DNA from: Bacilli bacterium
GTDB taxonomy: Bacteria > Bacillota_I > Bacilli_A > ML615J-28 > CAG-313
Assembly (NCBI GenBank): GCA_017411715.1
Contig: JAFQPO010000009.1
Location: 62,001-126,000 of the forward strand
Length of the DNA: 64,000 nt
Direction: 5' to 3'
Part shown: piece after piece, positions 51,719-62,166 of the stretch
Layout of the letters: the number at the start of each line of letters is the position of its first letter
How positions within the stretch are numbered: position 1 is the stretch's first letter
The notes under the pieces: model-generated
The model's input: only the letters and a program-made list of their open reading frames with translations
What the model was told of the DNA's origin: nothing
Database searches by the model: none
Translations under genes and position numbers: made by a program

Positions 51719-52987
51719 CTATTCAGCAACTTCTTCAACAAGAGCTTCTGCAGCTTGTTCTTCAACTACTTCTTGAGCTTCTTCTACTACTTCTTCTTGA
51801 GTTTCTTCAACTACTTCTTCTTGAGCTTCTTCTTGAAGTTGTTTACGTTTGTTTTCTGGTTTAATACGAAGTTCAGTTTCTAAATCGAAGAAATGACATT
51901 TGTTCATATCTAAAGCCATTTCAAACATATCATTTGTATAGACGTCAACTCTAGCTTTAACTTTAGCAATAACCATTTGGCCAGAAACGTCACTACCAGG
52001 GAATTTAACAGTGATTTGAGATTCAGCACCTAATAATTCAGATACTTCAACTTTAGCAGTTACTTTAGTACCAGGGTTTGCTTCGATGAATTCAGGTTCA
52101 TCATGGCAATCTTCTGGACGAATACCTAATAATACTTTTTCACCGATATATCCACGTTGTTTTAATAATTCAACTTTTTCTTCAGGAACTTGAATTCTAA
52201 ATACACCATGTTTATGAGTACCACATTCAAATACACCTGCTTCATTAACTGTACCTTCAATGAAGTTCATTGGAGGAGTACCGATAAATCCACCTACGAA
52301 TACGTTGTCTGGATTGTCATAGATTTCTTTTGGTGCACCAATTTGTTGAATCCATCCGTCTTTCATAACAACGATTCTTGAAGCCATTGTCATCGCTTCA
52401 ATTTGGTCATGGGTAACGTAAATTGTAGTTGTTCCTAAGCTTTCATGTAATTTAATTAATTCAGATCTCATTTGTACACGTAATTTAGCATCTAGGTTAG
52501 ATAGAGGTTCGTCCATTAAGAATACTTTTGCGTCACGAACGATAGCACGACCTAAAGCAACACGTTGACGTTGCCCCCCTGATAACGCTGCAGGTTTACG
52601 ATCTAAATAAGGTTTTAATCCTAGTGTTTCAGCAGCAGCTTGAACACGACGGTCGATTTCAGTACGAGAGAATTTACGTAATTTTAAACCGAATGCCATG
52701 TTATCATAAACTGTCATATGTGGATATAGAGCGTATGATTGGAAAACCATCGCAATGTTACGATCTTTTGGCGCAACGTCATTCATGATTTCGCCATCGA
52801 TTGTTAATTGTCCACTTGTAATTTCTTCAAGACCAGCAACCATTCTTAGTGTAGTTGATTTACCACATCCAGAAGGTCCTACGAAAACAATGAATTCACG
52901 GTCTCTGATTTTTAAATTAAAATCAAAAACGGCTTGAACATTGTTACTATAAATTTTATTAATATGTTTAAGTTCTACAGTTGCCAT
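51719..52987 (-). CDS. msmK: Sugar ABC transporter ATPase, MsmK/UgpC-type
   Basis: 422 residues. Walker [10 protein letters not shown] (about 38-46), Q-loop, signature LSGGQRQR, Walker B VFLMDEP and the switch His are intact, followed by the TOBE-type C-terminal regulatory domain of MalK/MsmK proteins. Firmicutes often use one MsmK to energise many carbohydrate importers, which explains the lack of permeases nearby. The last 45 residues are an unusual Glu/Val/Ala/Gln repeat ([20 protein letters not shown]). Confidence 0.93.
   Translation of the reverse strand: MATVELKHINKIYSNNVQAVFDFNLKIRDREFIVFVGPSGCGKSTTLRMVAGLEEITSGQLTIDGEIMNDVAPKDRNIAMVFQSYALYPHMTVYDNMAFGLKLRKFSRTEIDRRVQAAAETLGLKPYLDRKPAALSGGQRQRVALGRAIVRDAKVFLMDEPLSNLDAKLRVQMRSELIKLHESLGTTTIYVTHDQIEAMTMASRIVVMKDGWIQQIGAPKEIYDNPDNVFVGGFIGTPPMNFIEGTVNEAGVFECGTHKHGVFRIQVPEEKVELLKQRGYIGEKVLLGIRPEDCHDEPEFIEANPGTKVTAKVEVSELLGAESQITVKFPGSDVSGQMVIAKVKARVDVYTNDMFEMALDMNKCHFFDLETELRIKPENKRKQLQEEAQEEVVEETQEEVVEEAQEVVEEQAAEALVEEVAE
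51722..51836. repeat. Imperfect tandem repeat encoding acidic tail of MsmK
   Basis: About four units of 21-27 bases such as GAAGAAGTAGTTGAAGAA, giving the EEVVEE/AQ repeats. Likely length-variable by slippage. Confidence 0.5.
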
Positions 52988-53075
52988 ATATTTTCTCCTT
53001 TATTTTTAAATGCACATATATTATATCACAAATTAACAAACAAAAAAATAGGCAAAGTGCACAAAAATACTTTAC

Positions 53076-53786
53076 CTATTCAACTTCTTTTAATATTAAC
53101 ATTAGTAATGCTGATGCCTGCATAAATTCTTGAACATCAATATTTAACATATATGATATTTGATTAAGCTTATTAATTAAGCTATTACGATGCATGTATA
53201 TTTTTTTTGCGGTTGCTGAAACATTTAAATTGTTGATAAAGAATGCATGTAATATTTCTAAGTTACCTTGCTTTTGTTTAAGACTTCTTAATAGAGATGT
53301 TTTAATAAAATCCAAAAGATTCATATTTTGACTTTTAACAAGTTTATATATTACATCAGTTACATTTGTATTTAATTTTTTATGATTCTCATTAATTATC
53401 TTTTCAACTACATATATGATATATTCACATACATTACTTCCTAAAGTATTACTATCTACCCACATACCATCATGAATATGTAAATCAATTAATAACTCTT
53501 CTTTAATAGTATCAAATAAATCTTTAACTGAAATATCTAAATTATCAAAATAAAATGCAATATAGCTATCTTTGTAAACAATAATTTGAATATCTTGATA
53601 TACATCATTTAACATTTTTAAGATATCATCTACATATTGATTATTATTAAAAATAAAAAATTTAGCTTTTTTCTTAAATGGATATTTTTGATTCTCAATT
53701 AAATATTTATAAAGCAATGAATCCTCACATTTATTTATAAGAAAATTAAAATGATTAGCATTATTATTCTTACACACATCTATCAC
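53076..53786 (-). CDS. PucR/CdaR-type HTH regulator
   Basis: 236 residues. The C-terminal 60 residues carry the PucR helix-turn-helix: NLEILHAFFINNLNVSATAK and IYMHRNSLINKLNQI, ending in a short helix. The N-terminal 160 residues have no recognised sensor motif. Related proteins control carbohydrate, nucleobase or polyol use. It precedes msmK on the same strand by 90 bases, so regulation of carbohydrate uptake is plausible but unproven. Confidence 0.75.
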   Translation of the reverse strand: MIDVCKNNNANHFNFLINKCEDSLLYKYLIENQKYPFKKKAKFFIFNNNQYVDDILKMLNDVYQDIQIIVYKDSYIAFYFDNLDISVKDLFDTIKEELLIDLHIHDGMWVDSNTLGSNVCEYIIYVVEKIINENHKKLNTNVTDVIYKLVKSQNMNLLDFIKTSLLRSLKQKQGNLEILHAFFINNLNVSATAKKIYMHRNSLINKLNQISYMLNIDVQEFMQASALLMLILKEVE

Positions 53787-53901
53787 CTATATATATTTTA
53801 TCAAAAAAACTTAACTATTGCAAATTAAAAAGATTAGATATTACATATTTTTACAAAGTTTATTAACAACATTTGTTATACTTTTTAATGGAGGTGCAAT
53901 T

Positions 53902-54216
53902 ATGAATCAAATATCATCTTATGAATTATTTGATATATATCAAACAAAATCTAATTACCGTATAATTGATGTCAGAGATCCCCATGAATTCGATCAATAT
54001 CACATCAAAGATTCAATCAATATTCCTTTAAGTTTATTACTTAACAAGCACAATCTTTTTATGAACAAAAATAAACATTATTATGTTATTTGTAAAAGTG
54101 GTTCTAGAAGTAGTACTGCTTGTCAATATTTAACTAATTTTGGATATAATGTAACAAATGTTGTTGGTGGAATAGAAAGATGGCCAGGAGCATGTGTTAG
54201 AACTAAAAGATATTAA
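53902..54216 (+). CDS. Single-domain rhodanese
   Basis: 104 residues from ATG 53902, with GGAGGT upstream; the longer frame to 53818 has no ribosome binding site. IIDVRDPHEF (21-30) and the active-site loop CKSGSR (Cys64 to Arg69) are intact. The CxxGxR loop size is that of persulfide sulfurtransferases rather than Cdc25-like phosphatases. Confidence 0.92.
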   Translation: MNQISSYELFDIYQTKSNYRIIDVRDPHEFDQYHIKDSINIPLSLLLNKHNLFMNKNKHYYVICKSGSRSSTACQYLTNFGYNVTNVVGGIERWPGACVRTKRY

Positions 54217-54241
54217 AAGGCGCATTAATTTGCGCCTTTTA
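54214..54241. terminator. Bidirectional terminator between rhodanese and spoIIE
   Basis: AAAAGGCGCA-TTAATT-TGCGCCTTTT hairpin; the spoIIE stop codon is within or next to its base. Confidence 0.85.
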
Positions 54242-56395
54242 TACATATTTAATTTTAAGTACAATTAATGTCATATCATCTTTAACTTTCAAATGAGCAT
54301 TCATCGCATAGTTGATTAATTCATACGCTATTTTTTGTGGCGCATTGTGTCTAATTGATCTAATAAATGATTCAAGTGATTCTTTTACTTCAATGTTTTC
54401 GAATATTCCATCACTACTCATTAATATTAAATCGCCATCCTCCACTTTATAATCATAGTTCTCTAACGCATCATCTATACCAAATGGTAAATTTTTATTA
54501 AAGATAGGTTCAATTAAACCACTCTTTTTAACTATGTACGATGTTGTACCTCCCATTTTATAAAACCTTGCGTTTAGTGTATATCTGTTAATTTCTAATA
54601 AATCAAGGGTTGCATATCTTTCTAAATAATCTTGAATTACATAAAATGAATTTAATATTTCTAAAGCTGTTGAAGAATCGATATCTAAAGCTAAAACATC
54701 TTCTACTAAATTAAGGGTCATATTACTTTCACAAAAAGCACTATATCCTTTGCCCATGCCATCAGATATTGCGCTGATGAATTTCCCATTACTAAGTTCC
54801 TTTATTAAATAATTGTCTCCACATATATTATTGCCATCTGATGATAGTGCACCAAAGCCATATAATATATCAAGTTTAATCTCAGGAATTACTTTAATGT
54901 ATGTTGTGTGTTCAAGTGTTTTATCATATGTAACACTTGCTCTTGAAGGAAGTAACATATCGCCAATATATTTAACTTGATCTTTTAAACCATCAAAATC
55001 ATAATCTTTAATTCCTATTTCAAATAGATAATCTTGTTCAAAGGCTTTAACAACATTAAAATAACTTATATCAAAACCATATGCTTGAAGTCTATTTTTA
55101 AATTCTAACCAGCTATTAACATCCATTTCACTTTTAGATACCATATCTACTGCGTATTTTCTTAAAGCTCCTGCTACACCTAAAATTTGACCAATTAATG
55201 CATTGTTATTTCTAGATGGTGTTTTATAGTCTATTTGTTCACTAAGTTTTCTAGTAGTATAATCTAGTTCTTTAAATTTAACACAATTTCTTGAGAATTC
55301 TTTAAATGTTAAGGGTTCTTTTTCACCTCTTAAAAGCAAGTATCTTAAAAAGATATATATATTAGCACGATATTCATTAAAACATTCTTTTTGTTTAGGG
55401 CATTTAGTACAGTGACTTTGGACAAGTATTTTAATACCATCACTTATTTTTTCATTATATTCTTGTGGTGTTTTAAAACTTTGAGCAAACTTATCTAAAA
55501 ACTGCGCAAATGATAATACTTCATTACTAACCTTATCTAATGTTTTATCATAGAAGTTATCTTTAATTACTTCTTTAGTCATGTTAGTTTTGATAACAAA
55601 TGGTTTAAGTATTTCAAAGATAATACTTGTAGCCATAATTAAAATTAAATATCCATCAACAAAACTTGTATTAGCTAAAATTATTAAGACAGAAAAAATA
55701 TTTGCGATTACCAAAGGATAAACAAAAGGTAAATAATATATTGAAGCTATAAAAGGTAAAAACAACATTTCTTTAATGCCAAAATAAAATACCCCTATAC
55801 ACATTGTCATAATTCCATATAAAGATGCATATATATTTTTATAAGAAGCAGAAAAATACATTGAAAAATATACTCCTACAATAAACCCTAAGTTTAAATT
55901 AAATACATATATTTTTGATGCGGAAATAAATGTAATAAAAGCAATTAATATTTCAGTATAAGCTGAATTAATTAAAGAACTATTATATTTAAGTGATGCT
56001 ATTAGATTCTTTTCTAAATAAAAGTATAACGCCACACTAATTAATAACATGATTAAAAATCTAATAATGTTATTAAAACCATGATATAAAAGTACCCAAG
56101 AAAAAACATTTAATAATATAACAAATCCATAAATATATATACCTTTAGATATTTTATTCATAATCCAAAGTATTAATAATATTACAACCATTAATATCAA
56201 GTAATAAATAATATAATTAAACTGGGTAAAGATTACTAAACTTATTGTACTAGTAGGTAAAAAGTAATATATATTTTTGATGTCTCTAATTAAGTAATAT
56301 AAAAGTATTGGTATGTAAAGAGAAAAGCCAATATCAAAATTTAAAGATAAAATAAGAAAGAAAGCTATTATTAACATATTTATTTTTTTATACAT
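54239..56395 (-). CDS. spoIIE: Stage II sporulation protein E phosphatase
   Basis: 718 residues from ATG 56395 (GTG 56407 is an alternative four codons upstream). The N-terminal about 270 residues hold roughly ten membrane segments. A cytoplasmic linker contains a CTKCPKQKECF Cys cluster (near 345). The C-terminal PP2C domain has SDGMGKG (about 540), SSDGIFE and KDDMTLIVL with the metal Asp residues. SpoIIE dephosphorylates SpoIIAA to activate sigma-F in the forespore and acts in polar septation. It is shorter than the Bacillus protein (827). Confidence 0.95.
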   Translation of the reverse strand: MYKKINMLIIAFFLILSLNFDIGFSLYIPILLYYLIRDIKNIYYFLPTSTISLVIFTQFNYIIYYLILMVVILLILWIMNKISKGIYIYGFVILLNVFSWVLLYHGFNNIIRFLIMLLISVALYFYLEKNLIASLKYNSSLINSAYTEILIAFITFISASKIYVFNLNLGFIVGVYFSMYFSASYKNIYASLYGIMTMCIGVFYFGIKEMLFLPFIASIYYLPFVYPLVIANIFSVLIILANTSFVDGYLILIMATSIIFEILKPFVIKTNMTKEVIKDNFYDKTLDKVSNEVLSFAQFLDKFAQSFKTPQEYNEKISDGIKILVQSHCTKCPKQKECFNEYRANIYIFLRYLLLRGEKEPLTFKEFSRNCVKFKELDYTTRKLSEQIDYKTPSRNNNALIGQILGVAGALRKYAVDMVSKSEMDVNSWLEFKNRLQAYGFDISYFNVVKAFEQDYLFEIGIKDYDFDGLKDQVKYIGDMLLPSRASVTYDKTLEHTTYIKVIPEIKLDILYGFGALSSDGNNICGDNYLIKELSNGKFISAISDGMGKGYSAFCESNMTLNLVEDVLALDIDSSTALEILNSFYVIQDYLERYATLDLLEINRYTLNARFYKMGGTTSYIVKKSGLIEPIFNKNLPFGIDDALENYDYKVEDGDLILMSSDGIFENIEVKESLESFIRSIRHNAPQKIAYELINYAMNAHLKVKDDMTLIVLKIKYV

Positions 56396-56410
56396 TGTAT
56401 CACCCAAGAT

Positions 56411-56443
56411 ATTATATCTAAGTAAAAATAAAATATTTGTCTA
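56411..56443 (-). promoter_or_regulatory. Spo0A-type promoter of spoIIE
   Basis: Minus strand TAGACA (56443-56438) and TATAAT (56416-56411) with a 21-bp spacer. TTAGACA (56444-56438) differs by one base from the Spo0A box TTCGACA. Bacillus spoIIE and spoIIG also have over-long spacers and Spo0A control. Confidence 0.6.
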
Positions 56444-56478
56444 AAAAAAGAATAGGCACAAAATATGTGCCTATTTTT
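56441..56478 (-). terminator. Terminator of the 56471-58477 unit
   Basis: AATAGGCACA-(loop)-TGTGCCTATT followed by U7; the UAG stop of the YwaF-like gene lies within the stem. Confidence 0.85.
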
Positions 56479-57244
56479 GCTTTCTTAATGATAATTTATA
56501 ACCTAGCCAAAAGACTGTGCCTGCTAAATTTATAGCTAAATAATATGATATATAACCTATAGTAAAATTAGTATACCTAATTACATCATCAAAAACATAT
56601 AGTGTACTTTCATAATAAGGGCTAATTTGTAATGCTGTTATCTCGTATCCTTTTGGGCCAAGCGTGTAATAGCCGACGATATTAAATATTAATGCTAATA
56701 TAAATATAACTGCACAAACAATTGCGCCACCATATAATTCTTTATAGCTTGATCCAAACTTTTGCCACACACCTATAAATACACCAATTATACCTTGTAA
56801 TCCATGCCAAAATGATGTGTGAATTACCATTGATAAATTGCTTGAAAATATAACATCTGGGAAAAACAATACTCCAAGACCTGCTGCAGCTCCTTGTGTT
56901 GCCATAAAAAAGTAACATGCTCTTTTTATTTTACCTTTTTTTAAAAATGGTGTAAATAGTGCTAAAAACATTGGAACCGAACAAAACTGATATGGAAAAT
57001 ATGTCCAACCGTAAGTTCCTCCATTATAGATGAAAGTATGAAAGCATTGTTTATATGTTTCAATTATTATTAAAAACACACCTACACTAAATACTATTAA
57101 ATCACCTTGTTTATCATTTACTTTTTTAGCTGCCTTTATAGCTATCAAAACGCCCATAAAAACAAGGATCAAAACAAGAATATGAACTAGACTCCATGCT
57201 TTTGGTTTTTCAATAATAACATGCGTCCATTCTAAAAATTTCAT
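56471..57244 (-). CDS. YwaF-like integral membrane protein (TIGR02206 type)
   Basis: 257 residues with six or seven membrane segments. It has the family's WTHVIIE...SLVHILVL start, TYGWTYFPYQFCSVPMF (about 78-94) and FWHGLQGIIG segments. Function unknown. It overlaps the DUF951 gene by 4 bases. Confidence 0.8.
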   Translation of the reverse strand: MKFLEWTHVIIEKPKAWSLVHILVLILVFMGVLIAIKAAKKVNDKQGDLIVFSVGVFLIIIETYKQCFHTFIYNGGTYGWTYFPYQFCSVPMFLALFTPFLKKGKIKRACYFFMATQGAAAGLGVLFFPDVIFSSNLSMVIHTSFWHGLQGIIGVFIGVWQKFGSSYKELYGGAIVCAVIFILALIFNIVGYYTLGPKGYEITALQISPYYESTLYVFDDVIRYTNFTIGYISYYLAINLAGTVFWLGYKLSLRKQK

Positions 57245-57441
57245 TTCTTCTCCCCAATATTTTGTTTAGGACTAAGTCTTTTAACAACATCTATTCTAGG
57301 TATCATAATTAAATGCTTACAAGTAGTGCACTCTAATTTAAAGTCAACACCTGTTCTTTTAACTAGCCATTCGTATCCACCACATGGATGTGGTTTTTTA
57401 AATCGAATAACATCGCCTAATTGTACTGTAGTTATATCCAT
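57241..57441 (-). CDS. DUF951 family protein
   Basis: 66 residues from ATG 57441. Family pattern: VQLGDVIRFKKPHPCGGYEW (about 6-25) then CTTCKH; Cys residues C20 and C-x2-C form a zinc-ribbon-like set. Conserved near the parA region in Firmicutes; function unknown. One base between its start and the mscS stop. Confidence 0.88.
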   Translation of the reverse strand: MDITTVQLGDVIRFKKPHPCGGYEWLVKRTGVDFKLECTTCKHLIMIPRIDVVKRLSPKQNIGEKK

Positions 57442-57442
57442 T

Positions 57443-58477
57443 TTATTCACTTACCTTCTTATTAGTAACAACTAATTGTTGATAAGGGATTTCAATACCA
57501 TTTTCATCAAAGATTTCTTTAATTAATTTTAGCATTTCACGTTGTACACTATAATGGCATTCACTTTCAGTTGTTGCGTTAATTGTTAAAGAAACACCAG
57601 ATGAGGCTAGTTCACTAACACCAACTACTTTAGGTGCTGTGATTAAATGTTCTGTTTCTTTCATTCTAGTAATTAAATTTTCATTAATTAATTTAATAGC
57701 TTCATCAATATTAGCTTCATATGCAATTTGTACCACAACGGACGCAACACTAATATCTAGAGAATAATTAATAAGTTCATTAATATTACCATTTGCGATA
57801 ATCTGAACTTCACCTTTCCAGTTTTTAATGCGAGTTGTTTTTAATCCAATATCAATAACTTCACCTTTGAATCCTGATGCTTCTATTACATCTCCAACAT
57901 CAAAATGTCTTTCAAATATAATAAATACACCACTAATAAAGTCATTAATTAATTTTTGAGCACCTAACCCAATAACAACAGACGCAATACCAAGACCAGC
58001 TAGCATTGGTCCAATATCTACACCCCAAATGGCTAAAATAATAATTGCGTCAATTATATATACACAATATCTTAAGAAACTAATTGCAACTTTCGATAAA
58101 GTCTTTCTTCTTTTTTCTGCTGATTTTGTAATTTTTGGAATTGGTCTTCCTACAATTATTTTAATCGTATTAAATATTGTAACACTAACTAGAATCACCG
58201 CAATAGAATACATTATTCTTGCAGATTCATTAACAAAAGTATTGATTACATTTTCCTTAATAGTATTAAAATTGAAATTACCAGAAAAATATAATACTAA
58301 AAATAAAGCTCCCAATAAAAATAATAAATTAGTTGTGACATTAATAACAATTGCTTTTTTTCCTGTAATATTTTTAAAAGCATGTCCTTTAAGATACATA
58401 AGCACGAAATACAATACTAATACACAACTACAAATAATAATTGAATTTGCTTCTGGAGCAGCTAACCCTACTAACAT
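57443..58477 (-). CDS. MscS-family mechanosensitive channel
   Basis: 344 residues. Five membrane segments to about 185, the third with the pore-type GLGIASVVIGLGAQKLINDF (about 164-183), followed by the beta domain with FERHFDVGDVIEASGFKGEV and a C-terminal alpha/beta domain. Releases solutes on hypo-osmotic shock. It lies between soj and the DUF951 gene. Confidence 0.9.
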   Translation of the reverse strand: MLVGLAAPEANSIIICSCVLVLYFVLMYLKGHAFKNITGKKAIVINVTTNLLFLLGALFLVLYFSGNFNFNTIKENVINTFVNESARIMYSIAVILVSVTIFNTIKIIVGRPIPKITKSAEKRRKTLSKVAISFLRYCVYIIDAIIILAIWGVDIGPMLAGLGIASVVIGLGAQKLINDFISGVFIIFERHFDVGDVIEASGFKGEVIDIGLKTTRIKNWKGEVQIIANGNINELINYSLDISVASVVVQIAYEANIDEAIKLINENLITRMKETEHLITAPKVVGVSELASSGVSLTINATTESECHYSVQREMLKLIKEIFDENGIEIPYQQLVVTNKKVSE

Positions 58478-58486
58478 TTTTACCTC

Positions 58487-59236
58487 CTATTTATTTAAAA
58501 TTTCATTTGCTAACTCACGATATTCCTTTGAACCACGTGAATTAAAAGAAAACTGAATAACTGTTTTACCATGCATTGGTGCTTCTTGAATATGGCTTGA
58601 TGAAGTAATAATTGTTTTAAAAGTTTTATTAGGAAACATAAATTCTACTTTTTCAATTATTTTATAACCAAAAGTATTTCTATTATCAAGCTTAGTTAAA
58701 AGTATTCCTTCGATATCGATTGGTTTATTCTTTTGAACTTCATCAATTTTTTGAACCATTTGTGTTAAAGCATCATATGCATAAAAACTGCATTCAACCG
58801 GTATGATTACCGAATCACTTGCGTATAACGCATTATCAACTATTAATCCTAGTGATGGTGGACAATCTATTAAAATATAATCGTATTGTTCCTTTATTTT
58901 TTTGAGATTACTATCTAGTGTATAGATTCTATCACTAGTTTTTGGAAGAACTTCTTCTAAACTAGCAAGTTTAATTGAAGCGGGAATAATTTCTAAATTT
59001 CTAACAGTTGTTTTCATAATTGCTTTTTCAAGAATTTCAGTTGATAAAACATCAACAATGTCATACTTGACATCTTCTCTTGTTATCCCTAAACTGATTG
59101 TCGCGTTTGCTTGTTGATCGAAATCGACAATTAGAATTTTTTTATCTTCTAATGCAAGTGATGCGCCTAAATTAATTGTAGTAGTAGTTTTACCTACACC
59201 ACCTTTTTGATTAACAACTGCAATTATCTTTCCCAT
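58487..59236 (-). CDS. soj: Chromosome-partitioning ATPase Soj/ParA
   Basis: 249 residues. Deviant Walker A KGGVGKTTTTINLG (about 10-23), Walker B DFDQQAN then IDCPPSLG. In Firmicutes it works with Spo0J/ParB and in sporulation initiation. Here the next gene downstream is mscS; the usual spo0J is missing from this position. 11 bases after rsmG. Confidence 0.95.
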   Translation of the reverse strand: MGKIIAVVNQKGGVGKTTTTINLGASLALEDKKILIVDFDQQANATISLGITREDVKYDIVDVLSTEILEKAIMKTTVRNLEIIPASIKLASLEEVLPKTSDRIYTLDSNLKKIKEQYDYILIDCPPSLGLIVDNALYASDSVIIPVECSFYAYDALTQMVQKIDEVQKNKPIDIEGILLTKLDNRNTFGYKIIEKVEFMFPNKTFKTIITSSSHIQEAPMHGKTVIQFSFNSRGSKEYRELANEILNK

Positions 59237-59247
59237 ATTTCCTCCAA

Positions 59248-59946
59248 CTATAATGGTTGATTTTTAATTTTTGAATACATTCTTGGATATAAGTTTGGTG
59301 TCGTATTAACTTTCATAATATCTATTACTGCATGTAATCCCATTTCATTTGGTAATTCATATTCATAAACTTTATTAACTTTACATCCTAATAGTTTTAA
59401 AGCATTTTTACTATCTTCAATTTCTTGTTTATAATTGCTACCTTTATAAGCATATATATGTCCGCCTTTTTTTACTAAAGGTGCAGTTAGTTCTAACAAT
59501 ATATTTAAAGCTGCAACAGCTCTAGATGTAGCAATATCAAAAAATTCTCGTTTTGTTTTTACAAAATCTTCTGCTCTTTCATTTGATGTAGTAACTAATT
59601 CTAGATTTAGTTCATTTATTACTTTATTCAAGAAAGTAACTCTTTTGTTACTTGGTTCAAGTAATGTAACATCTAATTTAGGATTTTGGATTTTAAGAAC
59701 CATTCCTGGAAAACCAGCACCCGTTCCTACATCAACTAATTTCTTATTTTCTAATTCAACACCTAATTTAGATAAAATTAATGAATCATAAAAATGTTTA
59801 ATATATGCTTCATTAAGTTCAGTAATTCTTGTTAAATTAACTTTTTCATTGTAATCAACTAATACTTGATAATATTTTTCTAATTGTTCTAATTGATTAG
59901 AAGTTAAATTAAATTCATCTAAGTATTTAACAGCTTCACTACTCAC
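59248..59946 (-). CDS. rsmG: 16S rRNA m7G methyltransferase RsmG
   Basis: 232 residues. SAM motif [16 protein letters not shown] (about 71-86), ATSRAVA, and the N-terminal NLTRI segment. Modifies G527 of 16S rRNA. Overlaps mnmG by 8 bases, the conserved gidA-gidB order. Confidence 0.96.
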   Translation of the reverse strand: MSSEAVKYLDEFNLTSNQLEQLEKYYQVLVDYNEKVNLTRITELNEAYIKHFYDSLILSKLGVELENKKLVDVGTGAGFPGMVLKIQNPKLDVTLLEPSNKRVTFLNKVINELNLELVTTSNERAEDFVKTKREFFDIATSRAVAALNILLELTAPLVKKGGHIYAYKGSNYKQEIEDSKNALKLLGCKVNKVYEYELPNEMGLHAVIDIMKVNTTPNLYPRMYSKIKNQPL

Positions 59947-61837
59947 TTTGTTTCCTACTTTCTAAATATACAGATATAATCGCAATATCACTAGGATTAA
60001 CGCCACTAATTCTTAATGCTTGTGACAAAGTTAAAGGTCTAACCTTGTTTAATTTTTCTCTAGCTTCACTTGCGATATTAGGTATTAAATTATAATCTAT
60101 ATCTTCTGGTATCTTACGCATTGACATTTTATTCATTCTTGTTGCGTCACGTCTTGCTTTTTGAATATACCCTTCATATTTAACTTCAATATCCATTTGT
60201 TCTACAAAATCATCATAGTCTAAATAATCAGGTAATTTTATTTCAATACCAGTCATATTAACAATATCTTGAAAACTAACTTCTGGTCTTTTCATTAAGT
60301 CAAGAGCATTAATACCATCTTTTAAGGTTGCAGATGATAGTTTTTCTAGATATTCATTTGTTTCTTTTTTAGGTGTTAGTTTTACTGTTTGTAATAACTC
60401 TTTAGTATTTTCAAGTAGTTCTAACTTTCCTAAATATTTATTATATCTTTCTTCTTTGACTAATCCAACTTCATAACCATATTTTGTTAGTCTTTGATCT
60501 GCATTATCGTGTCTTAATAATAATCGATATTCAGCACGTGATGTTAGCATACGATATGGATCAGATATACCTTTTGTGACAATATCATCAATTAATACAC
60601 CGATATACGCTTCATCTCTGCCTAATATTAATGGTTCTTTGTTTCTTAATTTAAGTGATGCATTAATCCCTGCAATAAGTCCCTGTGCTGCAGCTTCTTC
60701 ATAACCACTTGTTCCATTAACTTGCCCCGCAAAAAATAGATTTTCTACTTTCTTTGCTTCTAAAGAAGGTTTTAATTCGAGTGGATCAATCGCATCATAT
60801 TCAATTGCATAAGCATATTTAACAACTTCAATATTTTCAAACCCTGGTAGTGTTTTAAGCATTTGATCTTGAACATATATAGGCATACTTGTAGAAAAGC
60901 CTTGGACATACGTTAGTTCATTATCTTTTGTTAGTGGTTCTAAGAATATTTGGTGTTGTTCTTTATCACTAAATCTAACTATTTTATCTTCAATTGATGG
61001 ACAATATCTTGGCCCAATACCCTCAACAATTCCTGAATACATACTTGATTCATTCAAATGTTCTAAAATTACTTTTTTTGTTTCTGGAGTTGTATATGTT
61101 AAATAACATGGAATTTGTTTTTCAAAAGGTAACAACTCATCGTATTTACTTTCATATGAAAATGATACCTTTTTATCTGTACCTGGTTCTAATCGGCTCT
61201 TTGAAAAATCAATAGTTGAGGTTTTAATTCTTGCGGGCGTTCCTGTTTTTAATCTAACAAGATTTAATCCACACTTTGCTAGAGACTTAGATAAGCCATA
61301 ATTTGTTGCTTCTCCATCAGGTCCGCTTGGGAAAGTTTCTTTTCCTCTAAGAATTCTTGAAGATAAAAATGTACCTGTTGCGATAATGACTACTTGGGTA
61401 TCAATTATTTGTTTATCTTCTAAAATCACGCGTTTGATTTTGCCATCTTCTAAAACTAATTCATCTGCTAACGCTTCTTTAACTGTAACATTAGGTTCAT
61501 TAAGTAAAAGATTTTTCATATATTCGATATATGCATCTTTATCAGATTGAACACGTAAAGCCCTTACTGCAGGACCTTTTGATAAATTTAACATCTTAAA
61601 TTGCAAAGCGGTTTTATCAGCAGCCTTGCCCATTTCTCCACCTAATGCATCAATTTCTCTAACTAAAATTCCTTTAGCAGGTCCTCCAACAGATGGATTA
61701 CAAGGCATATCACCAATACGATTAATATTACCACATAATAATAGCGTACTAAAACCAGTACGCGCACAAGCAAGTGTTGCTTCTATTCCAGCATGTCCTG
61801 CCCCTATAACAATAACGTCATATTTACTATTATTCAT
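59939..61837 (-). CDS. mnmG: tRNA uridine-5-carboxymethylaminomethyl enzyme MnmG
   Basis: 632 residues. N-terminal FAD motif [12 protein letters not shown] (about 10-21), [11 protein letters not shown], and the [15 protein letters not shown] FAD region, ending with the C-terminal helical domain ([12 protein letters not shown]). Works with MnmE to modify wobble U34. MnmE is not adjacent in this window. Overlaps the zinc-ribbon gene by one base. Confidence 0.97.
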   Translation of the reverse strand: MNNSKYDVIVIGAGHAGIEATLACARTGFSTLLLCGNINRIGDMPCNPSVGGPAKGILVREIDALGGEMGKAADKTALQFKMLNLSKGPAVRALRVQSDKDAYIEYMKNLLLNEPNVTVKEALADELVLEDGKIKRVILEDKQIIDTQVVIIATGTFLSSRILRGKETFPSGPDGEATNYGLSKSLAKCGLNLVRLKTGTPARIKTSTIDFSKSRLEPGTDKKVSFSYESKYDELLPFEKQIPCYLTYTTPETKKVILEHLNESSMYSGIVEGIGPRYCPSIEDKIVRFSDKEQHQIFLEPLTKDNELTYVQGFSTSMPIYVQDQMLKTLPGFENIEVVKYAYAIEYDAIDPLELKPSLEAKKVENLFFAGQVNGTSGYEEAAAQGLIAGINASLKLRNKEPLILGRDEAYIGVLIDDIVTKGISDPYRMLTSRAEYRLLLRHDNADQRLTKYGYEVGLVKEERYNKYLGKLELLENTKELLQTVKLTPKKETNEYLEKLSSATLKDGINALDLMKRPEVSFQDIVNMTGIEIKLPDYLDYDDFVEQMDIEVKYEGYIQKARRDATRMNKMSMRKIPEDIDYNLIPNIASEAREKLNKVRPLTLSQALRISGVNPSDIAIISVYLESRKQSE

Positions 61838-62061
61838 TAGAACACCCAGATTCCTATAACTACAATTAAAATTATAATAACTAGACCAATTGATAAGCCA
61901 ATTAGCTTATCCATACTCTTACGATATTTTTCTTTTTGTTCTAGCTTTTTCTTTTGTTCGATTTCTTTTTCACGTTCTTTTGTCATTGGTAGGGGAGCCA
62001 TACAAAAATCACAAGTTAAATTATCATATTTATTATCATTATGACATTTTGGACAAATCAT
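61837..62061 (-). CDS. Small zinc-ribbon membrane protein
   Basis: 74 residues. An N-terminal zinc ribbon, C4-x2-C7 and C17-x2-C20 ([10 protein letters not shown]...CDFC), a charged helix ([20 protein letters not shown]), and one C-terminal membrane segment (about 52-72). No known function. It overlaps the start of mnmG by one base. Confidence 0.8.
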   Translation of the reverse strand: MICPKCHNDNKYDNLTCDFCMAPLPMTKEREKEIEQKKKLEQKEKYRKSMDKLIGLSIGLVIIILIVVIGIWVF

Positions 62062-62098
62062 TTATATCACCTTATTTCAGCTTATTATATCATAAACT

Positions 62099-62131
62099 TA
62101 CTTTATTTTGCAATAAAGTAGTTTTTTATTT
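62099..62131 (+). terminator. Plus-strand hairpin plus T-tract without a plus-strand gene
   Basis: TACTTTATT-TTGC-AATAAAGTA followed by GTTTTTTATT in plus orientation. No plus-strand gene ends here; perhaps antisense transcription control. Confidence 0.4.
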
Positions 62132-62142
62132 ATTTTTGAAAA

Positions 62143-62166
62143 GAAAAAGGATTCAAATTGAATCCC
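62143..62166 (-). terminator. Terminator of the pduL gene
   Basis: GGATTCAA-TTGAATCC hairpin followed by U-rich minus-strand sequence just after the stop at 62167. Confidence 0.75.
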
